Source: Liolophura sinensis
Taxonomy: Eukaryota > Mollusca > Polyplacophora > Chitonida > Chitonidae
NCBI RefSeq assembly: GCF_032854445.1
Contig: NC_088296.1
Location: forward strand, 25,305,897 to 25,369,896
DNA length: 64,000 nt
Direction: 5' to 3'
Shown: positions 1 to 11,418 of the stretch, one piece after another
Layout: each line of letters begins with the position of its first letter
Numbering within the stretch: the stretch's first letter is position 1
Translations under genes and position numbers: made by a program
The notes under the pieces: generated by a model
What the model saw: only the letters and a program-made list of their open reading frames with translations
The model's database searches: none
Told to the model about the DNA's origin: nothing

Positions 1-780
1 GTTTAAACCCGTTATGCTTTGTGCAGCAGACAAGATTTACCATCAGCAAACCTTATATCAGCCGCCACACGGTCATGATACATGTGCCATATTTGTAAAA
101 TACTGCATTTAACTTCAAGTTAGGTATGTAAAAATGTAGATTCAGAATCTCATCAAAAAAGGCAATAAAATAAAACTTTTGATCCCAGGATGTCATGTGT
201 GTCTGTTAAGAACTGAAACATCACAAACAACTCTTAAGTGTCCCTTTCATTAAGGTAAATCAATCAATCCGAATCCACCAAAATGTGCCACATGAAACTT
301 TAACCTAAACTTTCAGTGAAATACAGCTCTTTAAATTTCCCAAAATAAGCAAATGTCAGCTGATATGTACGTTAAATTCTTGAACTTCTGGAAATTTTTT
401 TCATGTCAAATAAAAACAATCCATTAAAACTGCTTAAGGTTTAACTTTGCACACTGATCTCCCTATCAACCTAAAGCCGAGACAAAATTAAAACACATCA
501 CAAGCCTTAATTGTTTCATCTTATACCAAAAAGCTTTACATATCAAAACATATTTACGTCTACGATTTGCTTACAAGAGTAAATTAACTTAATGTTTCAA
601 AAATGACAGACGATAAAACAAAAATGGGCTTTATACTCAAAGCAACAACAACAACAGTGCAACTAAATGTGGGAAGTGGCAACATAATGGCACTTTCAAA
701 ACAATTCAATCTCAATTGCGAGGTCTTCCTTCAACTATTACATTCACAAATGTCTCTCAAACTTATACTCCGTGCACACA
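1..780. other. AT-rich non-coding sequence
   Basis: No exon-like open frame, RNA gene or tandem array seen. The one short open frame (603-818, plus) has no recognisable protein features. It lies about 4.6 kb past the NAXE stop codon, so it is intergenic or belongs to an unseen neighbour. Confidence 0.5.
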
Positions 781-1160
781 ACCAAAATTCAAACCGGAGA
801 AAATCTGAACCGGATTAAATCAAAACCAGTTGTAAAAATGCGTGCGTTTTCATGCCAGTTTTAAACCAGTTCAGACATTTGTCCGTTCACATGGTCACAC
901 TTAAGCTGATTTAGTAATTGCAAGGTCATCCTGACCTCCACGTATCCAGGGCTTTTAATCCAGCTATCGTTCACACGGCACAGATAAACCCGCTCAAGCC
1001 CTGAAACTGACTTAAAGCCACGTCGCCATCAGGGGCAAATCAAACCGGATTAAATGCCCCTGCCCTGCGTTCACGTGAGACATCAAACGGACTCGAAACC
1101 ACTTTCAGATTTCAACCAGCCTAACTTGGTTTATGTGAATGGGGTATTAGACTGACAACC
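780..1160. repeat. possible dispersed element with repeated 'CGTTCAC' and 'AACCGGATTAAAT' motifs
   Basis: The motif aaccggattaaat occurs at both ends of the block (about 813 and 1044). Variants of cgttcacacgg occur at about 884, 970 and 1070, and the right end reads gtgaatggggtatt. This internal redundancy and higher GC than the flanks suggest an old non-autonomous transposon. I could not define terminal inverted repeats or a target-site duplication. Confidence 0.3.
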
Positions 1161-1222
1161 CCTTACTGTTTTTATCATTTGTTTCAACTTCTTTGCAACT
1201 GCTTGTATGTGATGTATTTATA

Positions 1223-1330
1223 ACTGCTGCAATTGTTTACATTTGCTACAACTATCTACAATTGCTACATTTGTCTACAATTGCTACATTCCAATACAAT
1301 TGCTACATTTCATTACAATTGCTGCATATC
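1223..1330. repeat. short tandem array, core acaattgctacattt
   Basis: About five imperfect copies of a ~17-bp unit with the core acaattgctac. The same core recurs in the 28-bp array at 19.38 kb. Confidence 0.7.
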
Positions 1331-2580
1331 TATGTTTCTTTACACAGGCAACAGTCACTCACATTTGTCATTAATTCTGTTAATATTTGTTATTTATCTT
1401 ACGATTGTGTAACATTTGTAAAAGTACAGGCAGATGGCAGCACCAATTCACAATGACTTGGCAGAGTTCATTACACTGTAATATATCAATATTAACTCAA
1501 TCAAAAATCCACAATCTGATCAAAAATGAATATTATGTGAACTCATATTTTTTGGAATCCGGGATTCCCTGGAAGCTGGCCCCTAAAATGACCCCAATAT
1601 AATTTAAATGAAAATGATGGTTTGTTTCTTCTTTTTATCGACCTTTCCTAATCACCCTGAAATCAAATTTAACCTAATCAAATTTCACTCTTAATTACAA
1701 TTAATCAACGATAGTGGTTCCATGCCAATTTATATCTACATAAGTAAGTAAATAAACTGAAATATGGGATGACAATTTGAGTGGGCAATTGAGCATGATG
1801 TACACTTTATGTCATTAAACTGATGTTATTTAATCAAAACATTTTTTATTTTTATGGTTATTTTTCCAACATAATACAAAAAATACACATTTACTGTTTT
1901 TTTTATTAATTAAGCCAAAACACATAAATTTATACACAAATACATCCAGAAACAAAAACAAAATGTTACATCCTCAAAATGTTCTATAACCAGTATTCAT
2001 TACAATTTAACCAATATCCATTTTTTAAAATTTCTGTCACACTCAAAATTCTGAAAAACTTGAACAAAGTTAATGTACTACACGCATTTTAAACAGGGGT
2101 AATGTTCTGACTGCTATAGATTGACATAGTAGCGTTCCACACTGATTATATCATGAAATACTGGTAGATGCGCACAAACAACGGGAAATTTATTTTGTCA
2201 ACATTCAATTTCAATCAGAATTGAAAATACATGTTACAATAACAAAAAAACATCTTCAACACACAATTTTTTATTATTTTATTTATTATTATTATTTATT
2301 ATTCTGCTCTTATTGTTATTATTATATCAACATATTTAACAGTAGCCCACCACATTATTCTGTTGCCATGGTAACAACATCTGACATATACATATATTTG
2401 TAATGGAGTACCTCTATCAAAATACAAGCATTCCCCCTAATTTTAACTATCTGTCGCTTAATTACATGCATGTATTTCCAAAGTGTGCATGGAAGGTTTG
2501 ACAAATATGTCTAAATATATGCGTCATGTGCGACATTCATATACCATTCGTAGCCCGTAAAGCATGTGCCTTAGATCACC
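1330..2580. other. AT-rich non-coding stretch
   Basis: Poly-T and TTATTA-rich tracts (for example 1845-1915 and 2265-2325). No supportable gene. Confidence 0.5.
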
Positions 2581-2586
2581 CATCAC

Positions 2587-2800
2587 GCCTGCTTGCCTTT
2601 TAGCCTGCCTGCCTGCCTGCTTGTGTGTTAATCTGCCTGCCTGCTTGTCTGTTAGCCTGCCTGCCTGTCTCCTTGTCTGTCTGTCTGCTTGCCTGTCTGT
2701 TTGCCTGTTAGTCTGTCTGCATGTCTGTCTGTCTGTCAGTCTGCCTGCCTGTCTGCCTGTTAGTCTGTCTGCCTGCCTATCTGTTTCCCTGTCTGTCAGG
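2587..2800. repeat. CTGC/CTGT tetranucleotide microsatellite
   Basis: Interrupted run of ctgcctgc and ctgtctgt tetramers of ~210 bp. The Leu/Cys-rich and Arg/Gln/Thr-rich open frames on the two strands are by-products of the repeat. Confidence 0.9.
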
Positions 2801-2829
2801 AACTTTACAAAAAGCAAAGCCATGCAGTG

Positions 2830-4115
2830 ATTCAGATGAAATTTTGGTCACATAAAGACTAACCATATAAATTTGTTGGTGATCTGATTGCAATAATTGT
2901 TGAGAAGATTCTAAGACACTGACAGATATAAGAGCAATGTAGAGTGGTGTCCCTTTGTCTTCAGTGACGGAACTTGGCCATTTACCTGAAGATGTGATGA
3001 AGTTTGCTCTCTAAGTCTGACTTCTAATTTTGTGCATGAAGTTAGAGATATAATTTTGACAGGTATTGTGTCTGTATATAACTAAGTAACAGTGTAGAGA
3101 AGTTACATATCTACAGTTTGTCCTACAACTTGTACACTGAACTACAGTGAACTACAGTAACAATGTTCAACGGTTCATAGGCCTGATCAAACAGTATGAG
3201 CTGTATAATCGTCAAAGTTTAACACTGCTGTCTACATGACATTCAAATACAATTAACTGAGATATGGTGAATTGAAACAGAAAATTTACCATGGCAACAT
3301 TACATAATCCCCCATGGCAACAGTAAATAACGCCCCCCCCCCCACCACCCCCTACCAATTGTACATGTACATATGCTTTGAGCAGAATAGATTGTATACT
3401 GAATTCAACTGACATGTAAACTAATTGCTCAACCATTTCAACTGTGAAAAAACAACTATCAGTGCAAATTATGCACAACTTTTATTTGATTTTGGAGACA
3501 AAACTACACTGGTTGGATTGACCCATATCAAGGTTTCACAAAAAGTATAATTTTATCAAGCTACACAGAATAATCCCTTCAGAATATGCTTGACTAAACA
3601 CCTTGCAACCATGCGGAAAGGTTGTAGTATTAGTCATGGTTATTCACCCTATCTATTTAGTATCGGTCTTCTCAACCCTGTCCAAATAAACATTTAACTG
3701 TCATGGCAAAATCTGTACCACAAACAGTCTCAAAAGATTCACATTTTGATGTTTTTTAAAACAAACATTTTTAACACTTTTGTGAGGTTTCTAATATCTG
3801 CTGATCTGTAACAGGTACACTTCTTGGAGTATTCAATTCCAAACCAAGTTGCGCTCTATTTACAATGCACAGTGCCTCCACCATTATAAAGCTCCTCAAA
3901 AGGCTTATTTCAAGTTCACTTTGGAGCAGGTTTCCAGAAATTCACATATTACATGTGAAACACATTCCAAAATCAACTACCAACTTGTGGAGTTGCGCAA
4001 TGACTTGTGGATATGAAGACCCATCCACTTTACCTGTCTTGGATATGATTCATGTGTAATACTGTGAAATTCCGTTTCTGAACAGGAATTTTTTTTAAAA
4101 TGACAGCACTCCTAC
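2830..4115. other. non-coding stretch with poly-C tract
   Basis: No gene recognised. A C-rich homopolymer-like tract lies at about 3331-3353, which gives a G-rich minus strand. Confidence 0.5.
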
Positions 4116-4119
4116 ATGA

Positions 4120-4222
4120 CCATGGGCCTCTGACAACATTCCAATCTTGCTTTAGACTCCTCCTCATCATATGACTGAAAAAATTGTTAAGTATGATATT
4201 AAATCCAAAGCATACATTCACT
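4120..4222 (+). mobile_element. SINE 3' fragment, second family (GACTGAAAAATTGTTAAG tail)
   Basis: The segment catatgactgaaaaaattg followed by ttaagtatgatattaaatcc and catacattcactc is the 3' tail of the family also seen at 14205-14552 (opposite strand) and 22640-22710. It is diverged and lacks a head. Confidence 0.65.
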
Positions 4223-4224
4223 CA

Positions 4225-4820
4225 AATCTTGCTCTTAAGTGTGGATTTGCGTTACATAAATTTCACTTCATTTTTGCTCAACTCTTTCTAGTAAGATGAC
4301 CATTCACCAGCACCTAGCAAGCCATAGTGACACACACATGGCCCTGCGATCATGGAGTGATCTTAGAATAAAGTCAAAATTTCAAATCACTTTACAATTC
4401 TCATTTTTTCTGTAACAAAGTCAAAATATTGCTTGACAACAGAAACTCTGGGTAACTCAATGTAAAACAAATTTCCGCTAAACTAACGAAAAGCAACGTA
4501 CCAAGTTTAATGACTGAAATTCTGACTTAAGTCTAAGACCACTTTACGATCCTGAGGCCTTGGATATAACCCATGGAGGAATGTTATCCTGCCTGGTTCA
4601 TCATTTATAGTCTGCCTATGCATGTCATAGTCCATTGTAGTTCTTCTTATTCTGCAAACATCTTTCAAGCCTTTAGCCTAGGTGTGTAACAGGAGAATGG
4701 GTAATCCTTTCAAACTCAAACTCCAAGACTTAAAGTCTTGAGTCCACACATGGGAACTTTACTACTCTGTCAAAGATATAGGCCTACACAGCTAGGGTCG
4801 CCAGAATGATAGCTACATAT
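4225..4820. other. non-coding sequence downstream of NAXE
   Basis: No open frame with protein-like character. It may hold NAXE 3' UTR, but no polyadenylation site could be assigned. Confidence 0.4.
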
Positions 4821-5245
4821 CGTGTCTGAACAATTATGAGTGTCCGAACAATTAGAGTGTCTGAACAATAATGAGTGTCCGAACAATTAGAGTGTCCGAA
4901 CAATTAGAGTGTCCGAACAATTGGAGTGTTCGAACAATTAGAGTGTCCGAACAATAATGAGTGTCCGAACAATGAATGTACCGAACAATGAGTGTCCGAA
5001 CAATAATGAGTGTCCAAATAATAATAAGTGTCCGAACAATTAGAGTGTCCGAAAAATGAGAGTGTCTGAACAATTAGAGTGTCCGAACAATTAGAGTGTA
5101 AGAAAAATAATGAGTGTCTGAACAATTAGAGGGTCTGAACAATTAGAGTGTCTGAACAATTAAAGTGTCCAAGCAATAATGACTGTCTGGACAATTATGA
5201 GTGTCCGAACAATAATAAGTGTCCGAACAATTAGAGGGCCTGAAA
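4821..5245. repeat. ~19-22 bp minisatellite (gtgtccgaacaattagag)
   Basis: About 20 copies of gtgtccgaacaattaga, with an alternative ending aataatgagt. It starts about 140 bp past the NAXE stop codon, so it may be transcribed in the 3' UTR. Confidence 0.93.
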
Positions 5246-5381
5246 TATAAGAACAATTAAGGTATGCTAGTATCATTGTAGTCTACTACACGTGCGTGAA
5301 TCTGATCCAGGGTGAATAAAGAATCCTGCACATGACAGCTAAATGTAATTTGGACAAGGATTATTTCAAGAGTGATCTTTT

Positions 5382-5647
5382 TTATCTTTGTGATCTTTGT
5401 GATCTTTCCCCTCTTTTTCTTTCGGTTTTTTCCTCCGGCATCTGTGTCAGCAGCTCGACGACGCAGTCCGTGCCTGGATACGGGGGAAGTTTCAGTTCGT
5501 ACTTTTGCTCCAAGGTCCTTGGGACGAATCGACCTCCCAGGAAGTGGAAGTGCCCCTTGAAATGGCGGGCACACCGTTTGGGAGCGGTTAGGGAGATGAG
5601 GAAGTCAGGACTAATGCCTTCTGGGTCTCCGTCCTCTACATCCCAAC
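5382..5647 (-). CDS. NAXE: NAXE last coding exon D with C-terminal tail
   Basis: On the minus strand the acceptor is TTCTGTTTCAG before base 5647. The two leading bases GT complete the Gly codon split by the intron, then 87 codons and a TAA at 5384-5382. It reads Trp-Asp-Val-Glu, then [21 protein letters not shown] and LPPYPGT, all matching the C-terminal third of human NAXE. Human NAXE stops shortly after the TECVYRLQ segment. Here about 20 extra residues follow, rich in Lys, Arg and Glu and ending in a short Arg-Ser-Gln repeat encoded by a 9-bp direct repeat, so the stop codon lies inside a small repeat. I infer that this tail is lineage-specific and not part of the fold. The 95-bp array begins 26 bp upstream of the acceptor. 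No canonical AATAAA was placed confidently on the minus strand just downstream. Confidence 0.94.
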
Positions 5648-5673
5648 CTGAAACAGAAGCAGACCATTCAGAG

Positions 5674-8600
5674 AAATCACATCCTGTGCTAAACATGTCA
5701 ATCTTGTGTATCAATCTGTATGGTTGATCTGGTTCATCTGTGAGCCTGACATAAAGGCTGAACTAAATCACATCCTGTGCTAAACATGTCAATCTTGTGT
5801 ATCAATCTGCATGGTTGATCTGGTTCATCTGTGAGACTGACATAAAGGCTGAACTAAATCACATCCTGTGCTAAACATGCAAATCTTGTGTATGGATCAA
5901 TCTGCATGGTTGATCTGGTTCATCTGTGACCCTGACATAAAGGCTGAACTAAATCACATCCTGTGCTAAACATGTCAATCTTGTGTATGGATCAATCTGC
6001 ATGGTTGATCTGGTTCATCTGTGAGCCTGACATAAAGGGCTGAACTAAATCACATCCTGTGCTAAACATGTCAATCTTGTGTATCAATCTGCATGGTTGA
6101 TCTGGTTCATCTGTGAGCCTGACATAAAGGCTGAACTAAATCACATCCTGTGCTAAACAAGCAAATCTTGTGTATGGATCAATCTGTATGGTTGATCTGG
6201 TTCATCTGTGAGCCTGACATAAAGGCTGAACTAAATCACATCCTGTGCTAAACATGCAAATCTTGTGTATGGATCAATCTGTATGGTTGATCTGGTTCAT
6301 CTGTGAGCCTGACATAAAGGCTGAACTAAATCATATCCTGTGCTAAACATGCAAATCTTGTGTATGGATCAATCTTTATGGTTGATCTGGTTCATCTGTG
6401 AGTCTGACATAAAGGCTGAACTAAATCACATCCTGTGTTAAACATGCAAATCTTGTGTATGGATCAATCTGCATGGTTGATCTGGTTCATCTGTGAGCCT
6501 GACATAAAGGCTGAACTAAATCACATCCTGTGCTAAACATGCAAATCTTGTGTATGGATCAATCTGTATGGTTGATCTGGTTCATCTGTAAGCCTGACAT
6601 AAAGGCTGAACTAAATCACATCCTGTGCTAAACAAGCAAATCTTGTGTATGGATCAATCTGTATGGTTGATCTGGTTCATCTGTGAGCCTGACATAAAGG
6701 GCTGAACTAAATCACATCCTGTGCTAAACATGCAAATCTTGTGTATGGATCAATCTTTATGGTTGATCTGGTTCATCTGTGAGCCTGACATAAAGGGCTG
6801 AACTAAATCACATCCTGTGCTAAACATGCAAATCTTGTGTATGGATCAATCTTTATGGTTGATCTGGGTCATCTGTGAGCCTGACATAAAGGCTGAACTA
6901 AATCACATCCTGTGCTAACATGCAAATCTTGTGTATCGATCAATCTGTATGGTTGATCTGGTTCATCTGTGAGCCTGACATAAAGGGCTGAACTAAATCA
7001 CATCCTGTGCTAAACATGTCAATCTTGTGTATCAATCTGCATGGTTGATCTGGTTCACCTGTGAGCCTGACATAAAGGCTGAACTAAATCACATCCTGTG
7101 CTAAACAAGCAAATCTTGTGTATGGATCAATCTGTATGGTTGATCTGGTTCATCTGTCAGCCTGACATAAAGGCTGAACTAATCACATCCTGTGCTAAAC
7201 ATGCAAATCTTGTGTATGGATCAATCTTTATGGTTGATCTGGTTCATCTGTGAGCCTGACATAAAGGCTGAACTAAATCACATCCTGTGCTAAACATGCA
7301 AATCTTGTGTATGGATCAATCTGTATGGTTGATCTGGTTCATCTGTAAGCCTGACATAAAGGCTGAACTAAATCACATCCTGTGCTAAACATGCAAATCT
7401 TGTGTATGGATCAATCTGTATGGTTGATCTGGTTCATCTGTGAGCCTGACATAAAGGCTGAACTAAATCACATCTGTGCTAAACATGCAAATCTTGTGTA
7501 TGGATCAATCTGTATGGTTGATCTGGTTCATCTGTGAGCCTGACATAAAGGCTGAACTAAATCACATCCTGTGCTAAACATGCAAATCTTGTGTATGGAT
7601 CAACCTGCATGGTTGATCTGGTTCATCTGTGAGCCTGACATAAAGGCTGAACTAAATCACATCCTGTGCTAAACATGCAAATCTTGTGTCTGGATCAATC
7701 TGCATGGTTGATCTGGTTCATCTGTGAGCCTGACATAAAGGCTGAACTAAATCACATCCTGTGCTAAACATGCAAATCTTGTGTATGGATCAACCTGCAT
7801 GGTTGATCTGGTTCATCTGTGAGCCTGACATAAAAGCTGAACTAAATCACCTCCTGTGCTAAACATGCAAATCTTGTGTATGGATCAATCTGTATGGTTG
7901 ATCTGGTTCATCTGTGAACCAGACATAAAGGCTGAACTAAATCACATCCTGTGCTAAACATGCAAATCTTGTGTATGGATCAACCTGTATGGTTGATCTG
8001 GTTCATCTGTGAGCCTGACATAAAGGCTGAACTAAATCACATCCTGTGCTAAACATGCAAATCTTGTGTATGGATCAACCTGCATGGTTGATCTGGTTCA
8101 TCTGTGAGCCTGACATAAAAGCTGAACTAAATCACCTCCTGTGCTAAACATGCAAATCTTGTGTATGGATCAATCTGTATGGTTGATCTGGTTCATCTGT
8201 GAACCAGACATAAAGGCTGAACTAAATCACATCCTGTGCTAAACATGCAAATCTTGTGTATGGATCAACCTGTATGGTTGATCTGGTTCATCTGTGAGCC
8301 TGACATAAAGGCTGAACTAAATCACACCCTGTGCTAAACATGCAAATCTTGTGTATGGATCAATCTGTATGGTTGATCTGGTTCATCTGTAAGCCTGACA
8401 TAAAGGCTGAACTAAATCACATCCTGTGCTAAACATGCAAATCTTGTGTATGGATCAACCTGTATGGTTGATCTGGTTCATCTGTGAGTCTGACATAAAG
8501 GCTGAACTAAATCACATCCTGTGCTAAACATGCAAATCTTGTGTATGGATCAACCTGTATGGTTGATCTGGTTCATCTGTGAGCCTGACATAAAGGCTGA

Positions 8601-8880
8601 ACTAAATCACATCCTGTGCTAAACATGCAAATCTTGTGTCTGCATCAATCTGCATGGTTGATCTGGTTCATCTGTGAGCCTGACATAAAGGGCTGAACTA
8701 AATCACATCCTATGCTAAACATGCAAATCTTGTGTATGGATCAATCTATATGGTTGATCTGGTTCATCTGTGAGCCTGACATAAAGGCTGAACTAAATCA
8801 CATCCTGTGCTAAACATGCAAATCTTGTGTATGGATCAATCTATATGGTTGATCTGGTTCATCTGCCAGCCTCACATAAA
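5674..8880. repeat. 95-bp satellite-like array, ~34 copies, in last NAXE intron
   Basis: The unit begins aaatcacatcctgtgctaaa and includes tatggttgatctggttcatc and gagcctgacataaaggctg. Typical period is 95 bp; the first copies lack 4 bp (atgg). A three-unit higher-order block (285 bp), marked by aaaagctgaactaaatcacc, is duplicated at about 7827 and 8112. The array reaches to within about 26 bp of the exon D acceptor, so branch point and polypyrimidine tract sit at the edge of the array. Confidence 0.97.
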
Positions 8881-9258
8881 GACTACACCAATGTTTGACA
8901 CAACAGGACAATATTTGAAGCTATTATCGATTGGAACCAACAACCAATGAAAATGATGAAAATCATTTTAAATACGCACAAAAGCTGACTTTCAAACTGC
9001 ATGTGAAGTTCCACAAAGTACGCCAGCACACAAAATCAGATAATGTTTGGATCAGTTACAGCATGGATATCATAGCATGACAAACAGAAAGATGGGATGA
9101 GCCAAATTATAAACAAACAAAAAACAGATGCAACATGGAAATAGCTTGAATGTATAGGATGTAACCGTACAACAACAACACAGCTCCAGGGTTCAAATGT
9201 TCCAGCTGACCTCATTTACAAGTTGATCCACCCAGAATTTATTCCAGCCATCTGCCAT
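8881..9258. other. intronic unique sequence
   Basis: No gene or repeat recognised between the 95-bp array and the next SINE; it lies inside the last NAXE intron. Confidence 0.5.
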
Positions 9259-9395
9259 TTATGTATTTATTTGATTGGTGTTTTACGCTGTACTGAAGAA
9301 TATTTCACTTATACAATGGTGGCCAGGATTTTGGTGGGAGGAAACTGGGCAGAGCCAGGGGAAAAACCAACAACCATCAACAGGTTTTCTTGAAG
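9259..9395 (-). mobile_element. SINE (family 1), 5'-truncated
   Basis: Tail and core are present on the minus strand (plus-strand text: tttgattggtgttttacgc, then gaatatttcacttatac, then gtgggaggaaac). The tRNA-like head is absent. Confidence 0.85.
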
Positions 9396-9399
9396 AGAC

Positions 9400-10260
9400 T
9401 ATTTTACTGTCACTCAGTTACTGTTTATCATTTTAAATACCTTGTTATCTTCCTGACAACATTTTGACTTGTTAATAAACAAACACGCCCCAAAAATTAT
9501 TACCACAAAATGTTTCATTTTTTTCTAGCATATTCTCTGTATCTTCTGAACAGGGATGGGGAAAATAAAAAAAAATACCAATTTATAGCCATGCATTAAT
9601 AAAAAAAAACGTAATATTGGATTTGGAGTTAAAAAAAGGAAGCTAATAAACATGGGAAAAACTGATCATGACACATTACATTTCAACACCCAGCAAAAAC
9701 ATGGCAAAATTAAATTATTAAAAAAAAAAAACAGAAAGAAGAATAAATGACGTAATACCAGCTCAAAAGCGACCCCGGAAATTACACACTCCACGAGGGA
9801 TATTTTTAAAACCATGATATGATAAGTGCGATGTCGTTTGCAGACGTGAGACACAGCATGAAGCCACACGAAGGAGTTAAGCCAAATTGGTTACCATGGG
9901 GACATATGAAGGACACGGCATTAATACCCAATCTTCCATGATAAACAAAGCACTTGTCATTCCATCAAAACCTGATATCCTGTAACTGGTTAATAATTTA
10001 CCAATAGACTGTTGTAAGGTTTTGAGAGGTGGTGGTGATACAGTTTATTACATGCCCTAAAGCTGGAAGGTTTTTACATGAAATTACCTCTCTGAGAAGC
10101 GAATTAACTGCACCAAAACAAGGATGTGTATTGGATTAAACTAAACAACCAAGACACTAAGACTTTGTATAAAAAAACAAAAACAAATTTGCTCAATTAA
10201 GCTCACTTTTGCAGACAGTAACTAGATGGAAAACAAGAATTTATCTCCTTTATGACCCAC
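9400..10260. other. intronic AT-rich sequence with A-runs
   Basis: Several poly-A runs (9568-9610, 9719-9732). No exon-like sequence. Confidence 0.5.
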
Positions 10261-10263
10261 TGT

Positions 10264-10504
10264 CTAATACCGTACTCAAGAATGTTTCACTTATACGATG
10301 GCGGCCAGCATTATGGTGGGAGGAAACCGGGCAGGGCCTGGGGGGAAACCCACGACCATCTTGCAGGTTGCTGCCTGACCTTCCCATGTACGGCCGGAGA
10401 GGAAGCCAGCATGAGCTGGACTTTCTCACAGCGACTGCATTGGTGAGAGGCTACTGGGTCATTACGCTGCACTAGCATGCTAACCAAGTGAGCCATGGAA
10501 GCCC
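10264..10504 (-). mobile_element. SINE (family 1), nearly full length, tRNA-related head
   Basis: The minus strand reads from a head with gcttccatggctcacttgg (A-box-like), through a B-box-like region, to the conserved core (gtttcctcccaccataatgc) and the end at about 10264. It lies in the last NAXE intron, sense to the gene. Confidence 0.88.
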
Positions 10505-10682
10505 CCAAATGAGTATGATGTAAAACATGAATCAAATAAAATACAGACATCTGTGTACTGAATTGTACAGGCCCAAGCCCTGCAGACGTAACAAAGAACC
10601 ATAAAGTGTTCAAGGAAATATGGCCAAGGAAACACGACAGCTGCACAACATCGCAAGAGATTATGGTTACTGTAGCTGTACA

Positions 10683-11156
10683 TCTCTGCCGAAGGAGCAC
10701 TAAGGGGATATAACTTTGAAGCACATCCTTATCAAATAACACAGCAATTCTGCAAATAAGCATATCTACTGTCTTCAGCATATATCTGAGAAATATGTAC
10801 TGCAAATATGGATATGGTGCCTTCTTCAGCCTGTATCTGAGAGGCACACTAAGGGGACATAACTCTGGAGCACATCCTTATCAGAGGGGAAACATGTACT
10901 GCAAATATGGATATACCGCCCTTCTTCAGCATGTATCTGGGAGGCACACTAAGGGGACATAACTCTGGAGTAAATCCTCACCATCAATACTGCAAATGGG
11001 GAAATTTATCTTCTTCAAGCAAAATATAAGTAATAGCACACAACTCAGGAGTAAATTTTGACTAACGAGGACTTCAAAAGCAGACCTCTTCCTTCCTCAG
11101 CCTACATTTGAGTGGATGGCACACTTAAGGGGGATATCTCTGAGGTAAATACTTAC
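10683..11156 (-). repeat. decayed tandem copies of the NAXE exon C 3' end plus donor
   Basis: Three to four copies with a ~100-110 bp period. The genuine junction region reads, on the plus strand, ggcacacttaaggggg ... cttaccagaggggacg ... aatactgcaaat ... ccaccttcttcagc. Copies at about 10923-11030, 10824-10922 and 10690-10823 preserve ggcacactaaggggacata, cttatcagagggga, tactgcaaatatggatat and cttcttcagc. They therefore contain exon C coding sequence and donor copies inside the downstream intron, heavily mutated. Confidence 0.8.
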
Positions 11157-11418
11157 CAGAGGGGACGTCAATACTGCAAATCGGAATTTCCACCTTCTTC
11201 AGCTTGTCGAGGACGACAGCCCATTCCGGCCGTGCGGGGCCCTTAAAACTGAATCCAAATATGGCGTCTATGACAAGATTGTACGACTGGTTGATTAAGT
11301 GCGGTTCAGAAGGGAAGAACGAGAGGAAGGGCATGTCCATTCTCTCACACTGCAGGTTCAGGTTCTCATACAGCTTCTTACTTGGCTTCTTTGGGTAGAA
11401 TACTGTAGGTTTGTAGCC
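11157..11418 (-). CDS. NAXE: NAXE exon C: central YjeF_N domain with catalytic Asp region
   Basis: Exon of 262 nt (87 codons plus one base). On the minus strand the acceptor is CTCATTTTGCAG before base 11418 and the donor is CCCTCTG|GTAAGT, with exon end 11157. It starts GYKPTVFYPKKP, matching human GYEPTIYYPKRP. It includes MDMPFL, VIDAIFGFSFKG and SIDVPSG. In the family the Asp of DAIFG and the Ser of PSG are potassium ligands, and the Asp of IDVPSG contacts the nucleotide; all are present. The phase-1 intron splits the Gly codon right after that Ser. The acceptor is the first of 28 near-identical copies (45-bp unit, up to 12650). The next two upstream copies at 11463 and 11508 are exactly 45 bp apart and keep AG and the reading frame, so acceptor slippage would add 15 residues per copy. 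Confidence 0.95.

Noticed and set aside
5332-5727. 131-codon plus-strand frame over the NAXE last exon
   Set aside because: Antisense shadow of exon D, which has clear homology on the minus strand.
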